From Nocardia vinacea (GTDB lineage Bacteria > Actinomycetota > Actinomycetes > Mycobacteriales > Mycobacteriaceae), in assembly GCF_035920345.1 (NCBI RefSeq), contig NZ_CP109149.1, forward strand, positions 2,604,001-2,668,000: a DNA stretch of 64,000 nucleotides, in the 5' to 3' direction. The notes below the pieces were generated by a model. The model was not told where the DNA came from. It ran no database searches and was given only the letters and a program-made list of their open reading frames with translations. Below, one piece after another: positions 1 to 8,693 of the stretch. Numbering within the stretch: the first letter of the stretch is position 1; every line of letters starts with the position of its first letter. Both the position numbers and the translations under genes were made by a program.

Positions 1-504
1 AACTTCGGGTCTGCGGCATTCGCCGATGGGCAGGGAGCGTTGATAGTCGTGCTCCACATTGTCCTGGAATCCGCGATCAGCCCCGGTGAATACGACCTCG
101 ACCGCCTCGTCCCGGATACCGCAGCCGTCGAGAATCCCACCGAGTGCGGTGCCGGTCCATACCGCCGTGCCGATCGCCTCGAGACCCCACGGTTGGCTGA
201 TGTTGCGCGGGTCCATCCCGGTGCGTCCGTTACCCGCGCATTCGAGGGTGACCGGAATCGTCGTCGCCGGTCGCGACCTGATGTCGTCGAGCGATAGCTC
301 CAGTTCGCGCTCGACATTCCCGGTAACCCGCAGCCGCCACGACGATGCGTCGATCTCCGGGATATCGAAATGAATCAGCAGGTAGTGCATGCCGATGGGC
401 GTGACGTCGTACCGCATGCCCTCGAGTTGCATGCCGTGGTTGCGCGTCGCCAGCGCGAGCTCGTCGAACCGGACGCCCTGCGCGCGCGAGACGAGTTCGG
501 TCAT
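1..504 (-). CDS. Molybdopterin-dependent oxidoreductase, sulfite oxidase family (5' part; runs off left edge)
   Basis: The protein reads leftwards off the window, so only the first 168 codons are present. They form the front of a sulfite-oxidase-type molybdopterin domain. The signature VTLECAGNGR lies at about residues 85-94, and Cys89 is the expected molybdenum ligand. It is followed by a PWGLEAIGTAVWTG stretch typical of the SUOX fold. No signal peptide is seen, and the part visible cannot show whether a dimerisation domain or a haem domain follows. The start at 504 is the first in-frame ATG. The reading frame is open further upstream (SLFHLDQKQPEP precedes it) but offers no ATG, GTG or TTG before the cutinase stop. 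The substrate cannot be told: sulfite and other S- or N-oxides are all possible in this family. Confidence 0.85.
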   Translation of the reverse strand, partial: MTELVSRAQGVRFDELALATRNHGMQLEGMRYDVTPIGMHYLLIHFDIPEIDASSWRLRVTGNVERELELSLDDIRSRPATTIPVTLECAGNGRTGMDPRNISQPWGLEAIGTAVWTGTALGGILDGCGIRDEAVEVVFTGADRGFQDNVEHDYQRSLPIGECRRPEV

Positions 505-549
505 CGGCTCGGGCTGTTTCTGATCGAGATGGAACAGGCTGTCGGGGTC

Positions 550-577
550 AGTATAGGACTGCTCGGACGGGTGCCAA
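550..577 (-). promoter_or_regulatory. Sigma70-like promoter for the molybdopterin oxidoreductase
   Basis: On the minus strand, TTGGCA (577-572) and TATACT (555-550) are separated by 16 bases. Both are close to the -35 and -10 consensus, and they sit in the gap between the cutinase stop (590) and the oxidoreductase ATG (504). A transcript would start roughly 40 bases ahead of the ATG. The prediction rests on motif match only. Confidence 0.4.
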
Positions 578-589
578 CAGCGCCGGAAG

Positions 590-1231
590 CTACAAATGCG
601 CTGCGCTGAATCCCACTGCGGCACCGATGAAATCGCCGTAGCGGGCGTGCGCCCCGGGGTCGGTGCCGGCGCCACAGACCGGGTCGCCTGCCGCGCAGAA
701 TTCGGCGGTGCGGTCGGAGTACTGGTCGGGAACGCTCCACCCGATCGAGCGCAGCGGGTCGCCGAAGAGCAGGACGACGGCCACGCGGTCGACGAGATCG
801 CCGGGCAGTTGCACCACCCCCGGCAGCCCGGTGAAGATACCGGTGCCGAGCGCGGCATGCACGACGCCCGCCCCCAGCGAGTAGCCGGCGAGTATGAACT
901 GTTCATCCGGGCAGGCCGCGGCTAGATAAGCGACATGTGCGACCAGATCGGCGCTACCCGCGCTCACATCCGTCAGATTCGCGGAGTAGTTCACCGAATA
1001 CGCATGCACGCTCACCGGTAATGCCTGCCGCATCGCGTCGTACAGCGGATCACCGACGAAGGTTCCGAGGTACCCGGGTTCCTGGGCTCCCCTCGCCACG
1101 ACCAGATCCACCGCAGCACACGATTGTGCTGCGGCATGCGGACCGAGCACGGCACTCGCCGCGATCGCCAAGACCGCGAATGCCGATGCAATCGGCCACT
1201 TTTTGAACAGAACCACCTTTCGGTCGCCCAT
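590..1231 (-). CDS. Secreted cutinase-family serine esterase
   Basis: This is an alpha/beta hydrolase of the cutinase family (213 residues), secreted to hydrolyse esters such as cutin, lipids or polyesters. Residues 1-36 are a signal peptide with basic residues, a hydrophobic core and an AAAQ-type cleavage site. The mature enzyme starts at CAAVDLVVARGAQEPG, the conserved family opening. GYSLG places the nucleophile at Ser118. Asp183 in the Cys-flanked GDPVC and His195 in GAHARY complete the triad. Cysteines for the usual disulfides are present. I start it at the ATG at 1231 because GTGAGG lies five bases upstream. A GTG nine bases earlier is possible but has no ribosome binding site. The upstream region carries three palindromes, suggesting tight repression. 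Confidence 0.92.
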   Translation of the reverse strand: MGDRKVVLFKKWPIASAFAVLAIAASAVLGPHAAAQSCAAVDLVVARGAQEPGYLGTFVGDPLYDAMRQALPVSVHAYSVNYSANLTDVSAGSADLVAHVAYLAAACPDEQFILAGYSLGAGVVHAALGTGIFTGLPGVVQLPGDLVDRVAVVLLFGDPLRSIGWSVPDQYSDRTAEFCAAGDPVCGAGTDPGAHARYGDFIGAAVGFSAAHL

Positions 1232-1242
1232 TTTCCTCACCT

Positions 1243-1289
1243 CTCACGCCGTTGTGAGAAGTGCTTCCGCAGCCTCACGTCATTGTGAG
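1243..1289. promoter_or_regulatory. Twin palindromic operator upstream of the cutinase gene
   Basis: Two nearly identical 16-base palindromes, CTCACGCCGTTGTGAG (1243-1258) and CTCACGTCATTGTGAG (1274-1289), lie exactly 31 bases apart, about three DNA turns. They begin 12 bases upstream of the cutinase ATG. The arms are CTCAC/GTGAG with a six-base centre, as expected for a dimeric repressor bound twice on one helix face. The repressor is not evident in the window. Confidence 0.55.
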
Positions 1290-1301
1290 ACGTCGAGTGA
1301 C

Positions 1302-1318
1302 ACTTGTCAGAGACAAGT
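1302..1318. promoter_or_regulatory. Perfect 7-3-7 inverted repeat, operator-like
   Basis: ACTTGTC-AGA-GACAAGT is a perfect inverted repeat 12 bases beyond the twin CTCAC/GTGAG sites. Its sequence is unrelated to them, so a second regulator probably reads the same promoter region. It lies in the 195-base gap between the cutinase and the carboxylase stop. Confidence 0.5.
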
Positions 1319-1354
1319 CTCAATGTACTCCGCTACGCGGCACATGGACGACGA

Positions 1355-1398
1355 CAGTCGGCCGACTCGGGAGCGGTATTGCCCGAGCCGGCCGACTG
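1355..1398 (-). terminator. Strong hairpin terminator of the carboxylase gene
   Basis: CAGTCGGCCGACTCGGG (1355-1371) pairs with 1382-1398 at 16 of 17 positions around a ten-base loop. It lies 29 bases after the carboxylase stop in the direction of transcription. There is no U-tract, as is common in actinobacteria. It would also insulate the cutinase promoter. Confidence 0.7.
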
Positions 1399-1426
1399 TT
1401 TCAGCAATCTGATGGGTCCGGAATGA

Positions 1427-4400
1427 TCAGCCCGGCAGACCCGCCTCGATGGCTTCGATGATGCGGGGGCGCAGTTCGGCGGCGCGGATGATGGCGTCGA
1501 CCGAACCGACCTCCACGGCGCGCTGAATGTTGTGCACGCGGTCGAATTCCGCCGCGACCTCGCCGAGTTTCTCCGTTCGAATCGACGACCGGACCTCGTC
1601 GCGTTCCGCCGTCAGAGCCGCACGGTCGGCGCCCAGCGCGTTCGCGGCACGTGCCTCGAGATCCCGCACTCGCTGATCGGCTGCCGTACGGGCATCGACC
1701 TCGCCGGAGAACACCACCGCGGCCGCTGGGGCGCCGCCGAGCACCGAGGCGAACGAGCCTTCCAGCGCGAGCACGGTCATATTCGGGTTGAGCAGCTTCG
1801 AGAACACCACGAACGCGCCGCCGTGATAGCGCGAGATCACGCAGAACACGATGGGGCCCTGGAAGTTCACGATCGCGCGGCCGATCTCTGCACCGTACTC
1901 GAGCTGCAACTTCCGCATCGATTCCGGCGAACCGTCGAAGCCCGACAGGTTCGCCAGCACCACGAGCGGCCGATTGCCGCTGGCCCCGTTGATCGCCCGC
2001 GCGGCCTTCTTCGACGACTGCGGGAACAACGTGCCCGCCGTATAGGTGTCCGGGCCGTCGGTGGACGGGTAGCCGCGGCGCGGTACTCCCCTGGACTCGA
2101 TGCCCAGCAGGCACACCGGCATACCGCCGAGCCGCGCGTCCTGCACCACGGCCGTCTCGGCGTCAGCCATCCCCGCCCAGCGTTCCAGCACCGGGTGGTC
2201 CTGATCGGCCACCGCCCGCATCACGGTCCGGATGTCGAACGGCTTCTTGCGGTCCGGGTTCGCCGTGGCGGAGAAGATCTCGCCGACCGTGGTGAAGTCG
2301 CTGCCCGCCACGACATGCGGGAAGTCGGAGACGTCGCGATCGATGGGGTCGCTGGTCCGCGACCGCCGCGGCGACTGCTCGCCGGGCGCCACATAGGTGT
2401 GGTCGTAGTGCGACATCAGCACCTCCCGCGCGGCGTGCAGGTTCGGCGCCCAGTACTGCGCCTGCCCGTTCGGGCCCATCACCCGGTCGTAGCCGCCGAT
2501 ACCGAAATTGTCCTCGGCCGACACACCACCGGAGAAGTCCAGCGCCTGTTTGCCGGTGAGCACCATCGCCGAATCCGGCGTCATCACCAGGATGCCCTTG
2601 GTGTGCATGAGCATCGTCGCCTCGGCGTTCCAGTACGGCTGCGCGCCGACGTTGATGCCCGAGACCACGATGTTGATCTCGCCGCCGTCCTGGGTGAATT
2701 CGACGATCCGCTTGAGCGCCGCCGCCACCCAGTCCATGTTCTCGGTGCCGGACTGCATCGAGATCCGGGCGCCGGAGGACAGCGCGTACCACTCCAGCGG
2801 CACCTGCATCTGTTCGGCCAGGTCCATCGCGGCGATTACGCGGCGGCACTCCGGTTCCGAGAGCGCGCCGAGCGATTTCGTCGGATCACCGAGCAGCACC
2901 ACCCTGGTGATGCCGTCCGGATACTGCTCGGTCGGTGTGGTGACCACGCCCGCGACGATCGCGGCCTTGTTACGTCCCTTGGGCCGGTCGACCGGGACGA
3001 GCGTGTGATCGGAGTCGAGGTCGTACTCGGCGAACTCACCGAGCAGGCCGGTCAGTTCGTACGGGTACACGGTGTTGCGGCTACTGGCCCGCAGCACTTT
3101 CTGCCGGTACTCGTCGATCGGCTCGACCACCTCGCCGGACCGCTCACCGATGGTCACCTCGGTGCCGCCGGTAGCGTCGAACGAGATGCGCACGGCGACC
3201 TTGATCAACTCACCGGACCGCCGGTCCCGGTGCCGTGCGATGAGCAGGATCTCCTCCAGCCCGGCACCCGCGCTCGTCGGCCGCACCCGGTCGACGATCG
3301 TCTCCAGCTCGGCGCGGGTCATCTCGACCGGCGGCCAGATGTACATCACGACGCGGTTGGTGTGGAACCGCTTGGCCGACGGCCGCTGCGACTGCGCCCG
3401 GCGGATCGAGTCGAGGCAGGAGGCGATGGTGCTCTCGGCCGTCGGCAGCGCCAGCAGCCTGCCGTCGTGCTCGCGCAGCGCGGCCAGGTCACGCACCTGC
3501 GCGAATGCGACGAGACGCTCGTCGGACGCGTTGTCCTTCGCGATGCACCGGAACAGGTAGATCTCCTCGTCCGAGGACGGGAGCCGGGTGAGGTCGAACT
3601 TGCGCAGCCGCTTCATCTGCATCCGCTCCGCGATGTACGGATGCAGGCCGCGGATCAACCGCTCCTCGGCCATGCCGGTGGCGGACGGGCGGAAGGTGAA
3701 GTGGTGGTGCATCACCGCACCGCCGCTGCCCGCGACGGTGGCGGTGATCCGGTGGATCTGGTTCGGCAACGGCCGAGCACCGAGCACTTCCTGCAGTGCG
3801 GCCGCCATCGCGTCGAAGTCCTCCGGCTGCTTCTCCCAGCTCAGATAGATGTCGACCTCGATGGACGCGGCCACACTCGTCAGTTCGGTGAGACCACGCA
3901 GCACGGTGTCGAGCGCGTCGAAACTCACCGCCGCCGATACCAGGCTCAGGCCCCGGCGCTCGGCGATCACGAAGGTGCACCCGCCGACCTCGCGGGTGTG
4001 CACACCGGCCAGACCTTTGTTGCCGTAGTACCGACGGGTCAGCACCTCGAGCATGGCCGTGTTGTCGGCACTGCCGCGCACCAACCGCTGCCCGAGCAGC
4101 CGCACCAGCGGCTCGGTGCTGCGCACCATCTCGGAGATGCGCTCGGGGCGATCGGGGGTTTCCGGGTGCGCGTCGAGGTGGCTCAGCTGTTTACGAACAT
4201 TGGTGTAGACGCGGGCGCGGTTGCGCCGCAACAGCGGCTGGCCGAACCAGGAATACACCAGACCGCGGGTGAGGTCGGAGATCACGGGGAAGCGCACCTG
4301 CGTCGCGGCCACCAGCCGCTCCAGCGCCAGACCGACCGGCTCGCGCAGCGCCCGGTCCGGCACCGGCTCGCCCAGCCACTCGCGCAGCAAGGTGGTGATG

Positions 4401-6889
4401 ACCGTGACGGTGTCGGACGGCCGCTGCTGGGCGAGGAAGATCCGGAAGACGGCGGCTTCGAGCTCCGGGGAACGATCCAGTTCGGTGACGCCGTAATGCC
4501 CGAGCGCCTTGGCAAGCTTGGCCTGGTACGACTCCGGCAGCCCGGCCCGCTCGACATCGAGGCTCTGCAGGTAGGTGTGGAAGTACTCGCGGGCGCTGTG
4601 AACGTGGCCCTGGATGCCGTCCTCGTCCCACGACCGGTTGTGGCTCAGTTCGGACAGGTCGGAGAACACCTGCACGAGTTCGATCTCGTCGGCGAGGGGC
4701 CTGCGGTTGTCCGCGATGGCCGCCCGGCGCACGGCGAGGTAGTGGTCGAGCACGCGGCGCTCGTTATGCGGGTCGACGTCGAAGCCGAGCAGCAAGCTGC
4801 GCAGGTCCTGCAGGCTGCGGGCGGTGCCCTCGTACGGTCGGTCCGCTGCGGGCTCGTCGGGCAGGTCCAGTTCGACCGACGCGACCTCCTCGGCGTCCGC
4901 GGCCTCGTCGTCCTCGACGAGCGGCTCCAGCCGCATCAGCGGCGCGCCGGTCTCGACCTGGGTGCCGACGGTAACAGCGCATTCCTTCAACCGAGCCCGG
5001 AACGGCGCGCGCAGCACCGTTTCCATCTTCATGCTCTCGAGTACCAGCACCGGTGCGCCCGCCTCGACCTCGGCACCGACCTCCAGCGGCGTGGCAACGA
5101 CCAGCGCGGGGGCGGGCGAGCGGACGACGCCACCCTCGTCACGGTTGATCCGATGGGTCACACCGTCGACATCGACCAGATGTATCGGCCCATGCGTGCC
5201 GGTGATCACGCGGTAGCGGACGCCGTTGACCACGATCTGCCCGGTGTGGCGGTCGAAACGCTCGAGATCAATATCGGCGGCACGCATCTCGCCACCCGCT
5301 TCGATGCCGACGCGGAACCGGTGCGCACCGATCCGTGCCACGCGCACCCGGTATCCGACGCCACGCAACTTCAGGTCGTGCGGGCGACCGCTCTGGTGCT
5401 GCACCTGGGGCCGTCCACCGGCCGCCGTGGACAACAGCCGGTGCCGCTCGACCCGCTCGTCCTCTTCATAGGCATCGATGGCGGCGACGGCCACCGCGAC
5501 CGCGGAGTGTTGATGCGATACGAGGCGTCCCTCGGCGCGAACACGGTCGATCCAGCCGGTGTCCGCGCTGGCGTCGATCACCTCGGGCTGGTTCAGCAGA
5601 TCGAGCACGAAGCTCTTGTTCGTCGCGCCGCCCTCGATGACGACCCGGGTCTGCGCCATTGCCCGGCGCAGCCGGCCCAGCGCTTGCTCGCGGTCTCGTC
5701 CGTAGGCGATGATCTTGGCGATCATCGAGTCGAAGTCGGCGGGAATTGTGTCGCCCTCGCTGACACCGGTGTCGACTCGAATGCCCGGCCCGGCGGGCAG
5801 ATCCAGCCGGGCGATGCGGCCTGGAGCGGGCGCGAAGTCGCGGTCCGGATCCTCCGCGTTGAGCCGGGCCTCGATCGCGTGCCCGCGCTCGGCCGGCGGT
5901 TCGCCCTCGAGCTTGCCGCCCGATGCCACCAGCAGCTGCGCCCGAACCAGGTCGAAACCGGTGGTGTACTCGGTGATCGGGTGTTCGACCTGCAGTCGGG
6001 TATTGACCTCGAGGAATGCGAACAGCTCGTCGCCCGGGTGGTACAGGAATTCGACGGTCGCCGCGCCGCGATACTCGACCGCGATCGCCAACCGCTCAGC
6101 CGACTGCTTGAGCTCGGCTGCCTGCTCGGGGCGCAGCACCGGAGACGCCGACTCCTCGATGACCTTCTGATTGCGCCGCTGCACCGAGCAGTCGCGGACG
6201 CCGAGCGCCCACGCGGTGCCTTGGCCGTCGGCGATCACCTGGACCTCGACGTGCCGGGCGCCGGTCACCAGCCGTTCCAGGAAGACCACGCCGCTGCCGA
6301 ACGCACGCGCGGCTTCCTGACGGGTGCGCTCGTAGGCATCGACGAGCTCGGCCTCGTTCGTGACGACCCGGATACCCCGGCCGCCGCCACCGGCGGTCGC
6401 CTTGAGCATCAGCGGGTAGCCGATGTCGGCGGCGGCCGCGAGGGCGGCGTCCACGGTCTCGACGGCACCGCGGCTCCACGGCGCGACAGGCACGCCGACT
6501 TCCTCCGCGATCAGCTTCGCACCGATCTTGTCACCGAGCTTGCGCATGGCCTCCGGACTGGGGCCGATGAAGGTGACGCCGATCTGCTCGCACAGCTCGG
6601 CGAATGCCGGATCCTCGGCGACGAAACCCCAACCGACCCATGCGGCGTCGGCCTTGGTCGTCACCAGAGCGCGCTCGAGCGCCTTCAGATCCAGATACGG
6701 ACGCGCGGACGCCGGACCGAGGTCATAGGCGATATCGGCCTCGCGCACGAATGTCGCGTTCCGGTCGACATCGGTGTGCAAAGCAACGGTTTCGATCGGT
6801 CGCCCGGTCTCCGCGGCCAGATCTCGGACGGCATGGATGAGGCGCATAGCGGCCTCTCCCCGGTTCACGATGGCGATGCGGCTGAACAC
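1427..6889 (-). CDS. Fused biotin-dependent acyl-CoA carboxylase (BC-BCCP-CT in one chain)
   Basis: A 1820-residue cytosolic enzyme that carboxylates an acyl-CoA using ATP and bicarbonate. Residues 1-450 are biotin carboxylase, with IAIVNRGEAAMR at the start, the ATP-grasp loop KATAGGGGRG and EVNTRLQVEHPITEYT. A biotinyl domain follows, with ESMKME placing biotin on Lys621. A long central region (about 680-1250) resembles the non-catalytic middle of eukaryote-like carboxylases. The last 550 residues are both halves of a carboxyltransferase, with GINVGAQPYWNAEATMLMHT, LTGKQALDFSGGVS and HGGAFVVFS. The start is the GTG at 6889, nine bases after AAGGAG. Upstream in-frame codons lack a binding site. 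Actinobacterial relatives are annotated as fused acetyl/propionyl-CoA carboxylases or long-chain acyl-CoA carboxylases. The acyl substrate cannot be read from sequence. Confidence 0.93.
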   Translation of the reverse strand: MFSRIAIVNRGEAAMRLIHAVRDLAAETGRPIETVALHTDVDRNATFVREADIAYDLGPASARPYLDLKALERALVTTKADAAWVGWGFVAEDPAFAELCEQIGVTFIGPSPEAMRKLGDKIGAKLIAEEVGVPVAPWSRGAVETVDAALAAAADIGYPLMLKATAGGGGRGIRVVTNEAELVDAYERTRQEAARAFGSGVVFLERLVTGARHVEVQVIADGQGTAWALGVRDCSVQRRNQKVIEESASPVLRPEQAAELKQSAERLAIAVEYRGAATVEFLYHPGDELFAFLEVNTRLQVEHPITEYTTGFDLVRAQLLVASGGKLEGEPPAERGHAIEARLNAEDPDRDFAPAPGRIARLDLPAGPGIRVDTGVSEGDTIPADFDSMIAKIIAYGRDREQALGRLRRAMAQTRVVIEGGATNKSFVLDLLNQPEVIDASADTGWIDRVRAEGRLVSHQHSAVAVAVAAIDAYEEDERVERHRLLSTAAGGRPQVQHQSGRPHDLKLRGVGYRVRVARIGAHRFRVGIEAGGEMRAADIDLERFDRHTGQIVVNGVRYRVITGTHGPIHLVDVDGVTHRINRDEGGVVRSPAPALVVATPLEVGAEVEAGAPVLVLESMKMETVLRAPFRARLKECAVTVGTQVETGAPLMRLEPLVEDDEAADAEEVASVELDLPDEPAADRPYEGTARSLQDLRSLLLGFDVDPHNERRVLDHYLAVRRAAIADNRRPLADEIELVQVFSDLSELSHNRSWDEDGIQGHVHSAREYFHTYLQSLDVERAGLPESYQAKLAKALGHYGVTELDRSPELEAAVFRIFLAQQRPSDTVTVITTLLREWLGEPVPDRALREPVGLALERLVAATQVRFPVISDLTRGLVYSWFGQPLLRRNRARVYTNVRKQLSHLDAHPETPDRPERISEMVRSTEPLVRLLGQRLVRGSADNTAMLEVLTRRYYGNKGLAGVHTREVGGCTFVIAERRGLSLVSAAVSFDALDTVLRGLTELTSVAASIEVDIYLSWEKQPEDFDAMAAALQEVLGARPLPNQIHRITATVAGSGGAVMHHHFTFRPSATGMAEERLIRGLHPYIAERMQMKRLRKFDLTRLPSSDEEIYLFRCIAKDNASDERLVAFAQVRDLAALREHDGRLLALPTAESTIASCLDSIRRAQSQRPSAKRFHTNRVVMYIWPPVEMTRAELETIVDRVRPTSAGAGLEEILLIARHRDRRSGELIKVAVRISFDATGGTEVTIGERSGEVVEPIDEYRQKVLRASSRNTVYPYELTGLLGEFAEYDLDSDHTLVPVDRPKGRNKAAIVAGVVTTPTEQYPDGITRVVLLGDPTKSLGALSEPECRRVIAAMDLAEQMQVPLEWYALSSGARISMQSGTENMDWVAAALKRIVEFTQDGGEINIVVSGINVGAQPYWNAEATMLMHTKGILVMTPDSAMVLTGKQALDFSGGVSAEDNFGIGGYDRVMGPNGQAQYWAPNLHAAREVLMSHYDHTYVAPGEQSPRRSRTSDPIDRDVSDFPHVVAGSDFTTVGEIFSATANPDRKKPFDIRTVMRAVADQDHPVLERWAGMADAETAVVQDARLGGMPVCLLGIESRGVPRRGYPSTDGPDTYTAGTLFPQSSKKAARAINGASGNRPLVVLANLSGFDGSPESMRKLQLEYGAEIGRAIVNFQGPIVFCVISRYHGGAFVVFSKLLNPNMTVLALEGSFASVLGGAPAAAVVFSGEVDARTAADQRVRDLEARAANALGADRAALTAERDEVRSSIRTEKLGEVAAEFDRVHNIQRAVEVGSVDAIIRAAELRPRIIEAIEAGLPG

Positions 6890-7229
6890 GCGCCAACTCC
6901 TTCCACTCCACAGCACTGGCCCGGTCGGGCGACGGTTTGCGACTGCCGGTCCGGCGTAGTTTGCACTCCTACTGCGCCCAAGTACACAGCGTCAGGTGGT
7001 TACCCGCGCGTATCGTGGGAAATTCCTCATTTATGTCTATGACACTAGTGGCGGAATTCCTCGGTCGACAGGCTTCCAGTACCGTACCCGTGATCGAGTC
7101 GTAGCCGAGTCGCGTGTCGATCAAAGCAATCAAACGAGAGGGAGCGTCGATTCGCGCCCGACCATCGTCAGATGCGTTGACCGGCAACCTTTTCTCTCGG
7201 GTTCGAGCGCAGTGTGGGAGGTGATCTGG
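6890..7229. promoter_or_regulatory. Divergent control region between the carboxylase and a small gene
   Basis: This 340-base gap separates divergent starts. It holds a direct repeat of AATTCCTC (about 7021 and 7056), an 11-base palindrome TGTCTATGACA (7034-7044) and an overlapping ACTAGT, in locally AT-rich sequence that would suit promoters. GGGAGG eight bases before 7230 is the ribosome binding site of the rightward gene. No protein or RNA gene is supported here. Confidence 0.35.
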
Positions 7230-7601
7230 GTGGCCGACATTCTCGACGTACTGCATGCGCGCTGCGCCGAGGTCGCGGGCGAGGCGATCCTCTCCGGCGA
7301 GGAGCACCCGAGCCTCACCCTGACCACACGTGAGGTGGCCGACCTGCTCAACCATCTGGCCGACCTGCGCCGCCGCTACCACGACATCGACCTCGCCTAC
7401 CGCGAACTCGACCACCGCTACACCGTGCTCCGCCGAGCGACCGGCGATGCGACGGCGTCATTGGATCGGATCCGTGCCACGCTGGCGCAGCGGACTGCGC
7501 ACCCGGAAGCGCTTACGCGCCAGGCCTGCACGATCGCCCGGTTCGCTGCCGAGAACCTCAGCGCCGCGAGCATGGACTCCGAGACGACGTCGGGCCCGTG
7601 A
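7230..7601 (+). CDS. Small helical protein of unknown function
   Basis: A 123-residue protein starting MADILDVLHARCAEVAGE. It has no signal peptide or membrane segment. The middle (HLADLRRRYHDIDLAYRELDHRYTVLRRATGD) is strongly helical with heptad-like spacing of Leu, Tyr and Ile, suggesting a coiled coil or helical bundle. The GTG at 7230 is chosen because GGGAGG lies eight bases upstream. A much longer in-frame extension to 6996 exists but has non-coding composition. Its 3' end stops five bases before the stop of the convergent secreted-protein gene. I do not recognise the family, and its position gives no functional hint beyond being divergent from the carboxylase. Confidence 0.6.
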   Translation: MADILDVLHARCAEVAGEAILSGEEHPSLTLTTREVADLLNHLADLRRRYHDIDLAYRELDHRYTVLRRATGDATASLDRIRATLAQRTAHPEALTRQACTIARFAAENLSAASMDSETTSGP

Positions 7602-7606
7602 TGCGG

Positions 7607-8024
7607 TTATCGGGCGCGCGGTAGCACCGATCCGAGTCCGGCGACAGTGAACAACTGCGTGGTGACCGTGACGTCGGTGTCGGTGAACCGACGTCCGCCC
7701 AGCTGCTCGGTGATGAAATATCGGATCGGTTCGGATTGGTCCGCAAGGCTGTTCATTATTTCGGACGGCACCTCCACAGTGCCGTCGAGGTGCCGCGGCT
7801 GATCGCTGATCCCCCGCTGCTGCGGCAGCGGGCAGTGCGATGTCGGCGGGCGGTAGCCCTTCCAGGCCCGCGCTGGACTGGTCGCTTCCGATCTCGGGAG
7901 TTCCCACTGTGCCGAGCAAGGTACATGGCGCGTATTCGGCGGTTGCGGAATTCGTAGTGAGCCCGGTGAACACGAGCGTCAGCGCGGTGGGGAGCGCGAA
8001 TCGAGCGAGAGTTTTCACAACCAT
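7607..8024 (-). pseudogene. Secreted protein gene broken by a one-base frameshift
   Basis: Translation from ATG 8024 gives a clean signal peptide (MVVKTLARFALPTALTLVF, cleaved near NSATA), then about 45 residues ending LPPADIALPAAAAAG. At a run of five G on the coding strand (7811-7815) the frame loses coding character. Removing one G joins it to an equally coding-like frame, ISDQPRHLDGTVEVPSEIMN and on to VLPRAR, stopping at 7607. The joined protein would be about 138 residues and secreted. The start overlaps the stop of the upstream membrane-protein gene by ten bases, which implies translational coupling. Whether this is a true mutation, a sequencing error or slippage cannot be decided here. 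No family is recognised. Confidence 0.6.
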
Positions 8025-8641
8025 CCGAATGAGCCGAAGACAATGAGAGCCACCGCGTCGAGCCCGAGAATCACACCGACGACAACGGCCTTGGCGCGCA
8101 CCGTGGGCAGATCGTGCACCCAGAAGCAGGCCGCGAAGAACGGCACATAGCCGATCAGCCAGATCAGTGGCGGGAAGCCCGCCTGCCACCAGGACCAGTC
8201 CCAGGTCAGCACGCCGATCTTGTTGAGCACGATCTCGACGCCAACGGCCAGCGCCGCGTTCAGGGCCACGAGCACCGGACGGTTGGGTAGCCCGAACACG
8301 CGTATCTCGCGCGGCGGCAACAACTTCGCGGCCGCGACGCCCATGATCGCGAACATGAAGCAGATCTCGATATTGAGCCCGATCAGGATCTGATAGGCGG
8401 TCGGCCCCGTCGCGCCCCACACCGGAGCGCGATCGGTGACATGGAAGACCACGGCGTTCCAGATCTCGTTGAACCAGTCCATCCCCCACAGCGCCAGCCC
8501 ACCGAACAGGACATTCCAGTTCCGGCGCTCCACCTCGGTGGCATACACGTAGAGCACGATCAGCAGTAGCGGGATTACATACCACTTGAACTGGCTCGAA
8601 TCACGAACCAACTCCAGCGCCGCACGGGCGTTATCGGTCAC
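8015..8641 (-). CDS. Polytopic membrane protein of unknown function
   Basis: A 208-residue protein with about six hydrophobic segments, including YVIPLLLIVLYVYA near residues 21-34, a long one over ICFMFAIMGVAAAKLL, VLVALNAALAVGVEIVL, FPPLIWLIGYVPFFAACFWV, and the C-terminal VVVGVILGLDAVALIVFG. It carries many Trp residues and a conserved-looking NEIWNAVVFHVTDRAP loop. It starts at GTG 8641. Its stop overlaps the start of the frameshifted secreted-protein gene, so the two form a cotranscribed pair. Similar membrane proteins of unknown role occur in actinobacteria, but I cannot name a domain. Confidence 0.75.
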   Translation of the reverse strand: MTDNARAALELVRDSSQFKWYVIPLLLIVLYVYATEVERRNWNVLFGGLALWGMDWFNEIWNAVVFHVTDRAPVWGATGPTAYQILIGLNIEICFMFAIMGVAAAKLLPPREIRVFGLPNRPVLVALNAALAVGVEIVLNKIGVLTWDWSWWQAGFPPLIWLIGYVPFFAACFWVHDLPTVRAKAVVVGVILGLDAVALIVFGSFGWL

Positions 8642-8693
8642 TGGCCAGCCTCTCTTCCGATGACCGCAAACCCCGAAAGTGTGTTACATCGCT

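Noticed and set aside
1532..7042. An 1836-codon open frame on the plus strand opposite the fused carboxylase
   Set aside because: It is antisense to a protein with full domain support. Its composition (Arg, His, Val, Leu-rich, no domain) is what high-GC third positions produce on the opposite strand.
6969..7415. A 148-codon minus-strand frame overlapping the small helical protein gene
   Set aside because: It is antisense to a frame with a good ribosome binding site and carries no domain.
7458..8585. A 375-codon minus-strand frame
   Set aside because: Only its middle is real: the start of the frameshifted secreted protein. The front is a shadow of the membrane-protein gene, and the end is out of frame.
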